Positions 37,904 to 49,213 of a stretch of DNA of 64,000 nucleotides are shown piece after piece (position 1 is the first letter of the stretch; every line of letters begins with the position of its first letter). Both the position numbers and the translations under genes were made by a program. Under the pieces are notes generated by a model that was not told where the DNA came from, ran no database searches, and saw only the letters and a list, made by a program, of their open reading frames with translations. The stretch comes from Gyromitra esculenta. Lineage: Eukaryota > Ascomycota > Pezizomycetes > Pezizales > Discinaceae. The DNA is taken from positions 310,001 to 374,000 of the forward strand of contig JBCAML010000014.1 in NCBI GenBank assembly GCA_038503075.1. The letters are read 5' to 3'.

Positions 37904-39504
37904 TTTGAAATAGTAGAGACAGTTGGTATGGATGTAGAGACAGTCGATTTGAGGGTAGAGAAGAAAGGAGCGTAAAGAAGAAAACCGCTTGGTGGAAAAG
38001 TGGTCTATATAGCATCGTGCCCCGCCAGTCTCAACGCAACATAGAGATAGAAAGGGATAATGATGCTATAAATTTTTCTATATCTACCCGGCTGGCGAGG
38101 ATGCGGTTGTTCAATCCCTTCTATGAGTTGTTCGTGCTCTGGAGCGAAATTTAAATAGAAGGCCATTCTATTATGGTCGATCATGTAATTATGTTGGAGT
38201 GATGTTATTACCTGTAGCCGAGTTGTAGCATATGCTTCGCCAGGTTCCGTCTATGATGAGAAAAATTTACGTTTTGTCGTTTAAAAATTCCGACGTCTTT
38301 AGCTAATTCGCAGTTAGTCCGAGCACTTTGTGGACAAGAAGAATCCGGATAATACAGGTGGGAGGTTTATTTACGTACTTGGTACATGGTTAGGGTATGT
38401 GTATCCTGGCCTTTTTAGGGAGAGCTCATGTTGATAGCCGTAGGGTCAAGGTCTAGGGTTATATGTGAGATCTCCAATTTAAAATCTCATATATTAGAGT
38501 ACAGTACTGGGTGGTAGGGAGTTTTGGTACCACATCGATAGAAGATTCAGGAACAAGTCGACGTCAGGAGCTGTTTCGAGAGTTCCTTAACATTAACGAT
38601 TTACCCACGAAAACGATATATGAATACTGTCTGCTATCGATTTCACCTCCTTTCCGGTACTGTATGTACGTGTAAATTTAGCTCTACGGCTTGAGGAATT
38701 AGGTAGGTCAGTGTAAAGCTGCGATTATTAGGGTAGTACTTCATGAAAACACCAACGAACCAACGAACCTCAAGCGGTGAAAAATATAACTATTCCTACC
38801 TTCCTAAATTGGATCATCCTCCCACTTTATGCTTTGTCGCCTCTAAAGGCTACTTTTCCGAAGATATATCGCCCGCACTACAATTCCAGTCTTCAACGCA
38901 AATGTTTCCCTACAGTAGTACACGAAATACTCTACACAGGTGAATATTCTAGACCTACCAAAGTAGGGCGATAAGCCCCGGAAGCAAAAGTACATGTAAA
39001 TAGCATTCTCCAGATGGAGAAAATAGAGACGCTACGCAAACAAATCCAGCTCCCATTTCTAGAAATTTGATCGGTGCATACCAGCTTCCGATTGGTCAAA
39101 AACCAGTCTTGACCCCCGACTGCAGATAGCAATTCCAGCTCGGGGAAACAACAAAAAGGCACACATCCTCTCGAGGATTTTTTTCTTCCAAGTGGGCGTA
39201 AAAAAGAATACCAATTCCTAGCCCAAGACAGATATCTGTCGGCAACCTGCATAAACGGTGTAGTAGAGTAACTAGAGCTCCTCCGGTCAAGCATGTCGCT
39301 TCCCCTGTCACACCACTCCCCACGTTACGCAAGCCGCCTACACAAAAAATTCTCAACCCAAAAATTCTCAATGCTAATAGTCCAGGCACCTATGACACAC
39401 CTCACCCCCCCCTCACCCCCAATTGAGTCAATTCGTGATAACCATATAACACCACCTCCCACCTCTCCTTCTTCTCCTCCTCATCTCCCATCGAACCTTT
39501 CTCA
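37904..39504. other. Intergenic, no gene seen
   Basis: 1.6 kb between divergent genes. Overlapping open frames at 38932-39389 on the minus strand lack splice or family support. The last 150 bases, before 39505, are CT/CCC-rich and probably the ARG8 leader. Confidence 0.5.
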
Positions 39505-41107
39505 ATGGCTCTCCGATTAGGTTCCAAGCAGCTGTTCCGCTCCTCACTTCTGCGCCCAGCGCAGTTCCAGCTCCGCGCAACCTCTAGCGCGGCTGCTGTA
39601 GATGTGCCAAACAGCGTGCAAGACGAAGTTCCAGTATGTACAGATCTATTCCCTTCCCTTTTCCCCGTGGCTCACTTCTAATTGAGTACAGGCTTCTGTT
39701 CCTATTAAGAAGAAACGGCTCTCGCACCCTGATCCCCGCCCGGATTCAGGGACGGTTAAGAGGATTGGAGCGTGGGAGAAGTATATGGTCGCGACTTATG
39801 CGCGGCCGATGCCGGTTTTCAACCATGGGATAGGAAGCTATCTGTTCGATGATCGTGGGTTGAAGTATGTTGATTTCACAGCGGGGATTGCCGTGAATGC
39901 GCTGGGGCATGGCAATCGGGGACTCAAGAAGATTATTAATGACCAGGTGGGCTATGAATCAATCCTTATAATTGTAACTGTGATAGAACTAACGAAAAAA
40001 AAAAAACTACAGACAAAGAAAGTCATCCATACATCTAATCTCTACCATAATCCTTGGACTGGTGTCCTGTGTAAACACCTCGTCAAGAGAACCCGCGAAC
40101 ACTCGGGATTCCATGACGTCTCTCGTGCCTTCATCTGTAACTCCGGCACCGAAGCGAATGAAGCTGCCCTCAAGTTTGCGCGCAAGGTTGGCAAGGTTAT
40201 CGGTGGTGACACTAAAACTGGGCTCGTATCTTTCAACGACTCTTTCCACGGACGCACGATGGGCTCGCTGTCAGCTACCCCGAACCCCAAATACCAGAAA
40301 CCATTTTCACCAATGGTGCCCGGGTTTAAGTATGGCACATTCAACGACGTTGAGGGCATCAATGATCTCGTCACCAAGGACACTTGCGGTGTTATTGTGG
40401 AGCCGATCCAAGGTGAGGGGGGCGTGAACGTTGGTACGGCAGAGTTTTTGATAGCGTTGGCGAAAAGGTGTAGGGAGATGGGGGCTGTCTTGATATATGA
40501 CGAAATTCAGGTACGGTTTCCTTGGGTTAGGGTTCACGGGTTTTACTGATGTACTTCGCAGTGTGGGCTCGGCCGAACAGGTGATCTCTGGGCACATCAG
40601 TTCCTACCTAAGGAAGCACACCCAGATATCCTTACCATGGCGAAAGCCCTTGGTAACGGTTTTCCAGTGGCTGCGACTATGGTAAACGATTTCGTAGGGG
40701 ACAAGATCGTAACTGGCGATCACGGGACTACCTTTGGAGGTAACCCGCTCGCGGCACGAGTCGGGCATTACGTATTTGATACGATATCAAAGTCGGAGTT
40801 GTTGAAGGGTGTGAAAGAGAAGGGCAAGATCTTCAGGACCCGCCTAGAAGCGTTGGCGGCGAAGTATCCGGATGTGGTGAAGGAGCTCAGGGGTAGAGGG
40901 TTGATTCTAGGGCTGCAGCTCACAAGGGACCCGAAGGAACTCGTTACACTATGTAGAGAGAGGGGCTTGTTGGTGATTACTGCTGGGGTAAATACGGTCA
41001 GGTTTGTGCCGCCGTTGGTGATCGAGGACGAAGTCGCCGATGAAGGATTGAAGATCTTCGAGGAGGCGATGGATATCTTTGTTAACGGGGAGCAAGGGTC
41101 AGAATGA
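39505..41107 (+). CDS. ARG8: Acetylornithine aminotransferase, mitochondrial
   Basis: Four exons: 39505-39633, 39692-39946, 40013-40510 and 40562-41107, about 475 residues. The first 30 residues (MALRLGSKQLFRSSLLRPAQ...) are Arg/Ser-rich without acids, a mitochondrial presequence. The PLP fold type I core is complete: YLFDDRGLKYVDFTAGIAV, CNSGTEANEAALKFAR, SFHGRTMGSLSAT, VEPIQGEGGV, IYDEIQCGLGRTG, and TMAKALGNG with Schiff-base Lys322. It converts N-acetylglutamate 5-semialdehyde to N-acetylornithine in arginine biosynthesis. Ornithine aminotransferase is the main alternative. The presequence and the CGLGRTGDLWAH variant fit Arg8 better. Confidence 0.93.
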
Positions 41108-41621
41108 GTTTTCTTTTGTGTTTTTATGTAGAGATGAAAATGGGAAACGGGGAGTTCTAATGGGGTTTTCATGCGAGGGTTTTCAGTGCATGATATATAA
41201 ATTACCATTCTGTGAGGGTTATCCTGTAGCGCCTCTGGGAGGTTTAGGTGGTGAATCCATGTATTACCGAGTTCACTTCCAGAGACGCTCTAAGGCTACG
41301 TGTCCAGACAGCACTGCTGCAGGTCTACCTTTTCGATTCACAGCTACTTCTGTCGTCGCCTTCACTCAATCTCACTCGCCCGTCGCAGGGCTGTTACCAT
41401 GGTTACACCCCCGCGTGCAGGACACGGGTTACCCTGCCGCCGCGGTCTTCGTGCTGAGCCCCACGTTGATTACCGTTACACAGCCTTGAACATCAACACT
41501 AAGCTGCAATAAGAGGCTCCCTTCCCCCCCACGTGCCCTCATCAACAACATCTCGACATCTCGACATCCAGCATCTCCCACAAACTCCATCTCTCCCTCG
41601 GTTTCCATCAGGAACCAAAGC
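41108..41621. other. Spacer and HbrB gene leader
   Basis: About 510 bases. It begins with the ARG8 3' flank and ends in a CT-rich leader. Short open frames here overlap and have no support. Confidence 0.5.
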
Positions 41622-43547
41622 ATGCAGCCTAGCCGCCGCCCTGCTATCCGTTCTCCGCACCGTCCCGCCCACCAACCAGGCCATGGTCGCTCTCCATCTG
41701 CATCCTCCACGTCATCGACCTCATCTAGCATGACCGCTCGAGATGGCGGTTCCACCTCCACCATCAAGCTCATCACTCCCACAGCTCCCACAACTCCAAC
41801 CCAGCAATCCATGTCTCTCGGTACTCAGGGCTACTTTGAGCCAACACTGATGCGCTCTCAGTCGACCCAACCGTTAATTCCCACGTCTCCACCATCCCAG
41901 GTGGCCGCTGCTTACGCGATGCAGGCATCGCAGCAGCGGAAACGATCCGCTACAGCTCCATCGCCAGCTTCGTCCCCATTGTCAGCATCCATAATCTCCT
42001 CCGCCGCTGGTGCAGCCGTGAATGCTGCATTCCCGGGTCCACGCGAGAAGGACACACCTTCGTCCCCACAGCAGCAGCAGCAGCAGCAGCAACCGCACGC
42101 GATTCCGCACCCGCCGCCTCCGCCGCCCCGTCAAACTGAGGCTCCGACGCCGGTGAGTACGGGGAAGGAAAAGAAGGAGGGCTCGAAGATGAAGCTGTTT
42201 TCGAAACCGACGAGGATTGGGACGCCGACGATGGATAAGGCGCATAAGCCGCTACCGAGTCCTAATAAATTGACCAGTATATCTTCGCCGATGCCGTGGA
42301 TGACGCCTTCGGCTGCGGCGCTGTCTGCCGCAGTGCAAAGTGATCGGAAGCTGTCATTTACGAATATGCATAGTGGCTCGGCGGTCACGCTGATCCCGGC
42401 GCCGTCGGAGGGATTTCACCATCATCAGTATTCGTCTTCATATTCATCGTCACCGCCGGCGCAGAAGGATCATACGCATTCTCATAAGCCGCACTTTTTG
42501 CGTCCGAGACGCGATAAGGATCATTCGGGGATAACGTTTTCTTCTTCGTCTTCTAATAGTAAGGCTATTTCGGCTGATGGGTCTTCTCTATACTCCTTCG
42601 GCCCGTCTTCTCCTTCTACTGCTGTCTTTGGCGTTAGCTCGAAGGCAGATTTGCAGAAAAGCATCTCGGGTATCGATATCTCTGCTAGTAAAAAAAGTAA
42701 AGGGTTAGGCCATGGTGGGAATTCTTGGGAAGATGGCTTCTTTGATGGAAACCTTAGCAGTAGTGGGATAGTTGCCGAGACTGCATGGCCACACCTCCGA
42801 CAACGTGTTTTAGGTCTCTTTGAGGGTGAGCCACTGAAGAATACTGTCGAAGACCTCAACAAACTCGTTGCGTTGCATATCAAGCGTTGTTACGATCGAC
42901 GCTCTGCGATACAGCTTCTCGAAGATGTTCGCGATCTGCTGGATACGGGAATGCTGACGCTCGATCCAACCCTACTAACACACTCTGATGAGAAATCTAT
43001 TCCCCGGTTGGTCGAGATATGGAGTCTGTTGTTCGGAAATGTGCTCCCGTATTTCGAAGCCGTGTTCCTGCCGCTACAGCAGGAATTTAAGGGTGTTGGC
43101 ACGATCATGTCTGCAAAAGAGAGTCGCGATTTCTTCGGCGTGTTAGCTGACACAGAGAGCTACGGTGTGGGATTGGCAGAGAGGCTGGATGTGAGGCGGT
43201 TGGTCTTAATGAGTTTTAGAGATAACGTGGTGTTACCGTTGCACGAGAAGTTGCGGAGTGCGTTCTCTTTTCTACTTTCCTGCCACATGGTAAAGACTAA
43301 CAAGGATGTAGTATTATTCTCGAAACTCACGTTGGACTTCTCGATCTCACAGACGGAAATCACGCATAACGCGGGCCGCATGCTGCAGTGTGTGAGTGTG
43401 CTGAGCAGCGTATTAACTGCAGACGAGGCACAGGATAAAATCGATGAGCTAGCTAAAACACTAAAACACAACTGGCTCAGCCGCGGACGCACAGGACGTA
43501 ATAGAAGAGGTTTCGTAGGGACCAAAACCATGAGGGCTGTTGTCTAG
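41622..43547 (+). CDS. hbrB: HbrB/Bit61-type TORC2 subunit
   Basis: One uninterrupted exon of 641 codons. Residues 1-380 are disordered and rich in Ser, Pro and Thr, with an uninterrupted eight-Gln tract, several Pro runs and His-rich patches. From about residue 385 an ordered helical domain begins (AETAWPHLRQRVLGLFEGEPLK...) and continues with EDLNKLVALHIKRCYDRR and SLLFGNVLPYFEAVFLPLQQEF. This is the HbrB domain (PF08539) found in fungal HbrB, yeast Bit61/Bit2 and animal PRR5/Protor. Family members bind target-of-rapamycin complex 2 and affect polarised growth, actin and cell wall. The ATG at 41622 is the first of the long frame; a later start at about residue 37 or 63 is possible since the N-terminus is poorly conserved. 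Confidence 0.9.
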   Translation: MQPSRRPAIRSPHRPAHQPGHGRSPSASSTSSTSSSMTARDGGSTSTIKLITPTAPTTPTQQSMSLGTQGYFEPTLMRSQSTQPLIPTSPPSQVAAAYAMQASQQRKRSATAPSPASSPLSASIISSAAGAAVNAAFPGPREKDTPSSPQQQQQQQQPHAIPHPPPPPPRQTEAPTPVSTGKEKKEGSKMKLFSKPTRIGTPTMDKAHKPLPSPNKLTSISSPMPWMTPSAAALSAAVQSDRKLSFTNMHSGSAVTLIPAPSEGFHHHQYSSSYSSSPPAQKDHTHSHKPHFLRPRRDKDHSGITFSSSSSNSKAISADGSSLYSFGPSSPSTAVFGVSSKADLQKSISGIDISASKKSKGLGHGGNSWEDGFFDGNLSSSGIVAETAWPHLRQRVLGLFEGEPLKNTVEDLNKLVALHIKRCYDRRSAIQLLEDVRDLLDTGMLTLDPTLLTHSDEKSIPRLVEIWSLLFGNVLPYFEAVFLPLQQEFKGVGTIMSAKESRDFFGVLADTESYGVGLAERLDVRRLVLMSFRDNVVLPLHEKLRSAFSFLLSCHMVKTNKDVVLFSKLTLDFSISQTEITHNAGRMLQCVSVLSSVLTADEAQDKIDELAKTLKHNWLSRGRTGRNRRGFVGTKTMRAVV

Positions 43548-44977
43548 CTCTAGCAATGAAAGAATGAAAGATAAAAAAGAAAGGGTGTTATCGTAGGGGC
43601 GCAATTAGGGTTGGGAAGGGTTTTATTTTTATTTTTACTTTTACTTTTACTTTGCTTAATAGGTTTCGTTTGTCATATAGGCGAAGGGGTGGACGGGTGG
43701 GTGGGTGGGTACGGTGGAAAGCGAAGGAGTATATGTTTTTTGTTTTTGTTTTTAACTTATCTATATATGGGTGGTTTTGTTTTAGGGGCAGGTGCTTGGG
43801 TTGTCTTTTGTTTTTTGTATTATTATACGGAAGGGGCTCTGATTTTGCGTTGGCCGGGGTGGGGCGCTAAGATATCATTATTTTTCTGTTTTTTTCTGAG
43901 ACTTTTCTTACAGCTAGTCTAGTCTTCTGACTTAGGAAATTTGGTGTGGGCTGTACTTTGTGTTTTTTATATTGTGGTGCAGGGTTAGAGGTAGAGTTGT
44001 ATTGTAATTCTGGAAAAGCTGGGCCTTTTCTTCTTCTTTGTGTGTTGGGGATGTAGCTTTTGGTTGATTGGTGGAGGAAGAGGGGGCGAGTGATGGTGGG
44101 TGACAGTGGGTTGTTGTTGTTGCTTATTCATTAGGTACATTCAATCCGGGCGGTAGGTGGTGTACTTTGGGTCTTGGATATGGTTGGTTTCTACAGTTCG
44201 GATTGAAATAGTGGCTAGATTCGTTCGAGGCGATGCTGTACTAGGGGAGAAATGCAGTTAAACGACGAAGATGGGGGAGCCATCACGAATCACTAAAGCA
44301 TTTCACACTCTTTCGCCATCCCGAATATCTACAGACAGCCCTGCAAACACACTCCAAGATACTTTCCTTCGATACCCAAGGAATCAACGGAAAGAAAGTT
44401 GAAGGAGAACATGGAGTTGGGGGGTTTTATTGTCAGGGTCAGAGAAGCCTGTGCCAGGTTCGACTTGAATCCGATTACGATGGGGGGCAAGAGCAAAGGG
44501 TTTTTGTCAAACAGTAATGCTGTTTATATTTTTCTGAGTACAGCTATTGTAGATGTTGAGCAGGAATGGCCTGGACCTAAAATTACTGGAAACTTGCCGC
44601 CTATTTAACGGTAGTCTCATGTCCAGCCCCAGGCAGTAGGAATGGGAACGAGCTTGATTTAACGGGCTATCTTATCATTGTCAATCCGTGGTACCTTTTC
44701 AAGATCATTAGCCTTCAATTTATGTTAGAGACAAATTCCTGGGTTTCAAGATATACAGTGGGCTAGCCTACAGACAAGATACATGTGATCTTTCATGATA
44801 GCCATTTAATCACTAATTATTATTTCATTTCATGATAGCATGATAGCATGTAGCCACCTAAGAGTCTTTAAATAGTGAGGAATTGCCTGCCATATTCACA
44901 TTCTTATCCACAGCCACCATTTTGAAATCTCCGAAGAAACCCCACCAACACCAAAAACTACCGCAGCCGCCGTTATC
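43548..44977. other. HbrB 3' flank and spacer
   Basis: 1.4 kb, T/G-rich at first (likely 3' UTR). Carries TATTCATTAGGTACATTCAA at 44125-44144, shared with 26828-26847. A 69-codon frame at 44399-44608 begins with a non-ATG codon and has no support. Confidence 0.5.
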
Positions 44978-45451
44978 ATGAGTACCCATAGCAATGACGA
45001 AGCTCCTCGCCACATCGAAAATACTCCTCGTACCTACTCCACAATGGTAGTTCGTTCATATCCAAATGGACCGACCGGAGAGTACGTTGAGTATAATGTA
45101 TCAATCCCAGTGATTCCTCGGGTTGCACCCTATCCTCTAGATCAAGGTTCGTCGTCAGCTCTTCCAGGAGCGTCAGAGGAGGTAGAGCCTACGAGCCCGC
45201 CGCAAGTTTCCTTTGAGGTCGGACAGCAAATTCCCACAGCTGAGGTCCTACAACCAGTTCAAGGGCAATCAGAGTTTTCGCAAACTACGGACTCTAAATC
45301 CACAACTCAGTCAGACCAGTCAGTTTCCCAAGATCTGATGCTCGACCGGGTGCAAGCCACTTCGGATGTGGTTGTTGGAGAACGTAAACGTGATAAACTG
45401 AGACGGCTTCTGTCTAAAGCTGTAAAGAAGATCAGCAGTGTCAGAGGTTGA
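44978..45451 (+). CDS. Hypothetical protein, 157 aa, intronless
   Basis: Open frame from ATG at 44978, preceded by a C/A-rich leader (ACCAACACC and GCAGCCGCC patches) that looks like a genuine fungal 5' UTR. The product is mostly disordered and Ser/Gln/Pro-rich. It has an ordered-looking N-terminal piece (RTYSTMVVRSYPNGPTGEYV) and a strongly basic C-terminal helix (GERKRDKLRRLLSKAVKKIS). No signal peptide or membrane segment. I recognise no family. The basic amphipathic end could bind membranes or nucleic acid, but this is inference only. Probably a lineage-restricted gene. Confidence 0.55.
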   Translation: MSTHSNDEAPRHIENTPRTYSTMVVRSYPNGPTGEYVEYNVSIPVIPRVAPYPLDQGSSSALPGASEEVEPTSPPQVSFEVGQQIPTAEVLQPVQGQSEFSQTTDSKSTTQSDQSVSQDLMLDRVQATSDVVVGERKRDKLRRLLSKAVKKISSVRG

Positions 45452-47779
45452 ATCGGTCATCTTAATCCTTTTGTGGGGCCGGTAGTAATGAAGTGTCCCA
45501 GTGTTTATAATTTAGATTAGATGATATTAACCCTTTAAAGTTTTGGAATTTTTTTCCCTCAAATTAAATGATTTAGTCAGTTAAAATACCATCTGCCGCT
45601 TAACCTAATCTTTATAGAGTGACACAATCGTCTGGCATATCCTTCTTGTCGCCTAACACTCAATCTTTCTCAAGAGAAATCTGTTTGTTAAAAAAAAAAC
45701 TTAAAATAACTAGGTTACCGAAGTTTAGAGTTTATTCGTTTTTAAATAAAATTACAGAAACTTTCTTCCTCGCCTATGTCGTCCGATTGCGAGTATGTGT
45801 CAATGGAAGATCCCGACGTAGATGCTGAATCCGTGGGAAGACATCCCTCTCTAAATTATTTCGAGGGTCTCTGTTCCTTGTCGGTGTAGTTCTGTTGAGA
45901 ATACTTAAATGATCTAGGAATTGTACCCGGTAGGTTAGTATCTTTGAAAAAAAATAGACAGTGGGATTAGTTATCAAATTTTGGTAATCCGGGATTTTCT
46001 AGGGAGATTTAGTTCTAGCGGTACTCGTGAACTTCTGAACCATATTAGTGGGTGTTTGTTCGTTAGAGGATGTGTGTGTAGAAAGCTCTATCAATAACAT
46101 ATATGCGTGGAATGTCTCGAGGAAGGTTAAATATATCTATTGTCATGGAATTAGTATGATTTTGAAGTAACTTCTGTGAATCTAACTGTGTATCTCAATA
46201 TTATTAACGATACTTGACCACGATCAGGTCTTGGAATTGGTTTCATGCTTGGTAGCATCTCTTAAATATCGCGAACGATGAGTGCAGGATATGTATGTAT
46301 TTAGAGAATGAAGGTTGCTGTTACGAGGAGAACCAGTATCGCTGGAATGAATATCCTCTTGCGAATCACAGTGAGAGAGAGTTCTTTAAAATGCCTTGAA
46401 GCGGCGAATATTCTATATGTATCTTGTGAATGAAATTGGCCGTTATAGAGTGAACCGGTATCGCTGCAAGGGACATCCTGTTATTGTTAGTTAGCGAGAA
46501 CACTCCGTTGAATACCTTGAGAAGATGGATACTAGATATTGAGGTGAATACGATTCCATGTTGACCAGTGAACCGGTGTTTTCGCAAAGAATTTTTTTTA
46601 TGCGTAAGAGCATCATCCGAAATACCTTGAGATGATGGATATTCGTGAGTTAAATAACTCTCCGTGTATGTTGATGGGCCGATATTGTCGTACGGTATGT
46701 ATTTTATGAGTGAGCGCACTCTTGAAGTATCTTGGATGGCGAATGAATTATCTGGATGTGGTGAATTATTTAGCTGAATTTAGGATGTGAGGAAAAGTCG
46801 AACAGGTTGAGAGGATAGCCAGAGGATGAAAAAGAACGGATGCAATCAAACAGCGAAGAGAGTAGTGCGAGAGTCTTCGACAAAGAAATTTATCAAGAAT
46901 CGATGATAATATGTCTGACAGGAGGGACGGAGGGACGGAGGAGGAGAGATGAGGTAGAATCTATGCTGTTGGCACAGTTTTTTTTTTCTCTTGAGAGGTT
47001 TTTTTTTCTTTCCCTTTCTTTCTTTCTTTCTACAGAGGCTATACTTGCTCACAGACTGAAGTTCATTTCCATTCTATTTTTCTCCATCGTAGGAAGGGGC
47101 TAACTTGTTTGCGACAATGCGGCCGGCGATCGAGTGATGAACTATGAACTTTTAAATTAGTAGGTATAAATTGCTACATCCAGCCGCTAAACAGCCGAGT
47201 GCAGGGGTCTTGTTGACAGGTCTTGGCATCTCACCAATGCGGAACACCGCGTCGATCAAACATCCAGAACCAGGAATTGTCGACTATGGATAGAAAAAGA
47301 GTGCAGACCAATCACACTGCACAGGGTTTTTGTATCCCTAAACAGCGTTTCACCACCCGGGATTTTGATAGGAGACGAGATTATCACACAAATCGGACCC
47401 TGCAGCTGCTATCGGAGATCCCAATAATCCGTAAATTGTTTTAGCCGTAGGGTGTTGACTAAACAACCTACATATGTACTTTAGTACCTAAATGCAGATA
47501 TCAAGTGTCTGCAGTATGCCAAAAATTACTAAACGAATCTTTAAATCAGGGCCACATATAACTCCACCATTTTTGCGGGATTTTTTTTACCCTTGAGAAA
47601 TGTGCTGCTGCAGAATTTTTTTGTCTATAGATTACACCAATCCAGATCGGAAGAACCCGGCTATAACTACAGCTATCAAAAAATGTCCCCCAAACTCTAG
47701 ACCACCGTAAATACCTAGTATGTCCCATTTATATATTGAATTACCAAAAGCCCATAAACCATTTCATTCCCAACGCCCA
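45452..47779. other. Gene-free interval with decayed tandem repeat
   Basis: 2.3 kb between convergent genes. It contains the four-unit tandem repeat at 46332-46790, a poly-T and CTTT-type microsatellite at about 46978-47030, and otherwise AT-rich sequence with no gene. Confidence 0.5.
46332..46790. repeat. Diverged tandem repeat, ~106-122 bp units
   Basis: Units begin ACCAGTATCGC at 46332, ACCGGTATCGC at 46454, ACCGGTGTTTTCGC at 46572, and a weaker GCCGATATTGTCG at about 46678. Each unit carries a later ATACCTTGAGA(A/T)GATGGATA-like block. Spacing of 122, 118 and about 106 bases is not a multiple of three, so it does not encode a repeat protein now. An incomplete unit with TATCGCG may precede it near 46267. 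Confidence 0.5.
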
Positions 47780-49213
47780 TTACGACGAAAGCCCCGGTAA
47801 CCCTTCTCCTTTCTTGGTTCTCCCTAGCCCCTCCTTGGCATAAAAGTCCATCCGGTACCCATTAACATCACCCCAATCTTCCTTCCGCTGCCCGAGCGCA
47901 ATTGTAGCCTCATATGGACTCAGCAGAGGTTTTTCAAACGCATACCCCCAATCGATACTTAACCTCGGACACGCAACCTGGATCCAAGCATCTACATCCT
48001 TAAACATCTTCAGCTTCCCCGGAAAAATCTCCGACAAGAGTAAAATCACATATGGTACATCCAACTCTCGTAGCCTGCTCTCCAAGCTCTCCAACGTATT
48101 TGGATTCCCTTGACGTCCCAGAGTACCTAAGATAAGTCCGAACTTCTTCGCCCTCTTCGCAGCGGCGATTGCGTCCCGTCGTAGAGTGTGAAGCTCATCG
48201 TGATTGTACGTCTCGCGTGTAAATTTGCGTGAATAAGGGTCATAGCGGTATGCGGGCAACTTCGGATTCTGGATCATTGCGGACTCGAGGTGGAAACGGC
48301 CGTCGCCGACGTAGACAAGGGCATCAACGGCCTCAGAGGCGTTGATGCGTGGCGATGTGCAGCCTAGTATTTCTCCCTTTGATAATGGCGCGATTTGCGG
48401 GATTGTGATTGCGAAACCTGCTTGTTCAAGCTGTGCTTTGACGCCATGGATGGATGCGTTGAATTGAATGGTGCCTACGAGTGCTAGATGTTTTCCATGT
48501 GAAAAATTTCGTTCGACTGTGGCAATAAGGTGTGAAGTGTCGATCCCTATTGTTACAAATACGTAAAGTGTTTTGATCTTGGTAACGTCAACAGGGATGA
48601 GACATGAGTGAGCGTAGTGGACAAGTAGATCACATTCAAGGGCGCGGGCGGTGAAATCGTCTATGCAGCAAGCTCCATATGTGACATCGCCCATGATGAG
48701 GGTCTCCACGCCAGGGCAGAATGTCTCGATTATGTCAGCGATTGTGCACGCAAATAGCAAAAGGCCCTCGGGCATCTGCAGGCCGACGCGAGTCGCACCG
48801 GCCTTGCGCACATTGTGGATCGTCTTGTGAATTTCAAAGTTGTAGTTGGAAGGAAGGAGGGTGATGGCTTCGTTGAGTGCTTTGTCATTGAGTATCTCGG
48901 GCGGAATTTGGTTTATTGCGCGGCCACCCGTCCGACGGGGTTTTGAGACCACTGGGAGAACTTGGTTAGTGAGTAGCTCTAGAATTAGAAGAGGCAACTT
49001 CCGAATTTAGAAGATACGGCCGGAAAAATACGAACACTGTATTGCATCACCATCTTCTATTCCAGTACCGGCCTTTTGCTGCTGCAGCTCTGTGACCGTG
49101 CGCTTGCCAACAAAACGTTTTCGTGGCTGTTTTGGTACTGAAGGAGGGGGCTCTGGAGACAGTGGCGTGGACTGTGGAGGACCGTCGGATTCGGGGATAT
49201 CTGTGGAAGCCAT
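47780..49213 (-). CDS. DPH1: 2-(3-amino-3-carboxypropyl)histidine synthase subunit 1 (diphthamide)
   Basis: Two exons, 49213 to about 49018 and about 48951 to 47780, 455 residues with these borders. The acceptor at 48951 is supported by a CACTAAC branch site just upstream. The donor could instead be a GT about 20 bases earlier, which would drop a few residues in a variable linker. The body begins [20 protein letters not shown] and [19 protein letters not shown]. It contains the three radical-SAM cluster cysteines typical of Dph1/Dph2 in [18 protein letters not shown] and [14 protein letters not shown]. With Dph2 it transfers the aminocarboxypropyl group from S-adenosylmethionine to a histidine in eEF2, the first step of diphthamide formation, in the cytosol. 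Confidence 0.93.

Noticed and set aside
38932..39389. Two minus-strand frames of about 100-120 codons
   Set aside because: They overlap in different phases, and neither has splice partners or recognisable motifs.
46840..47103. 87-codon plus-strand frame
   Set aside because: More than a third comes from a poly-T and CTTT microsatellite (Phe/Leu/Ser runs).
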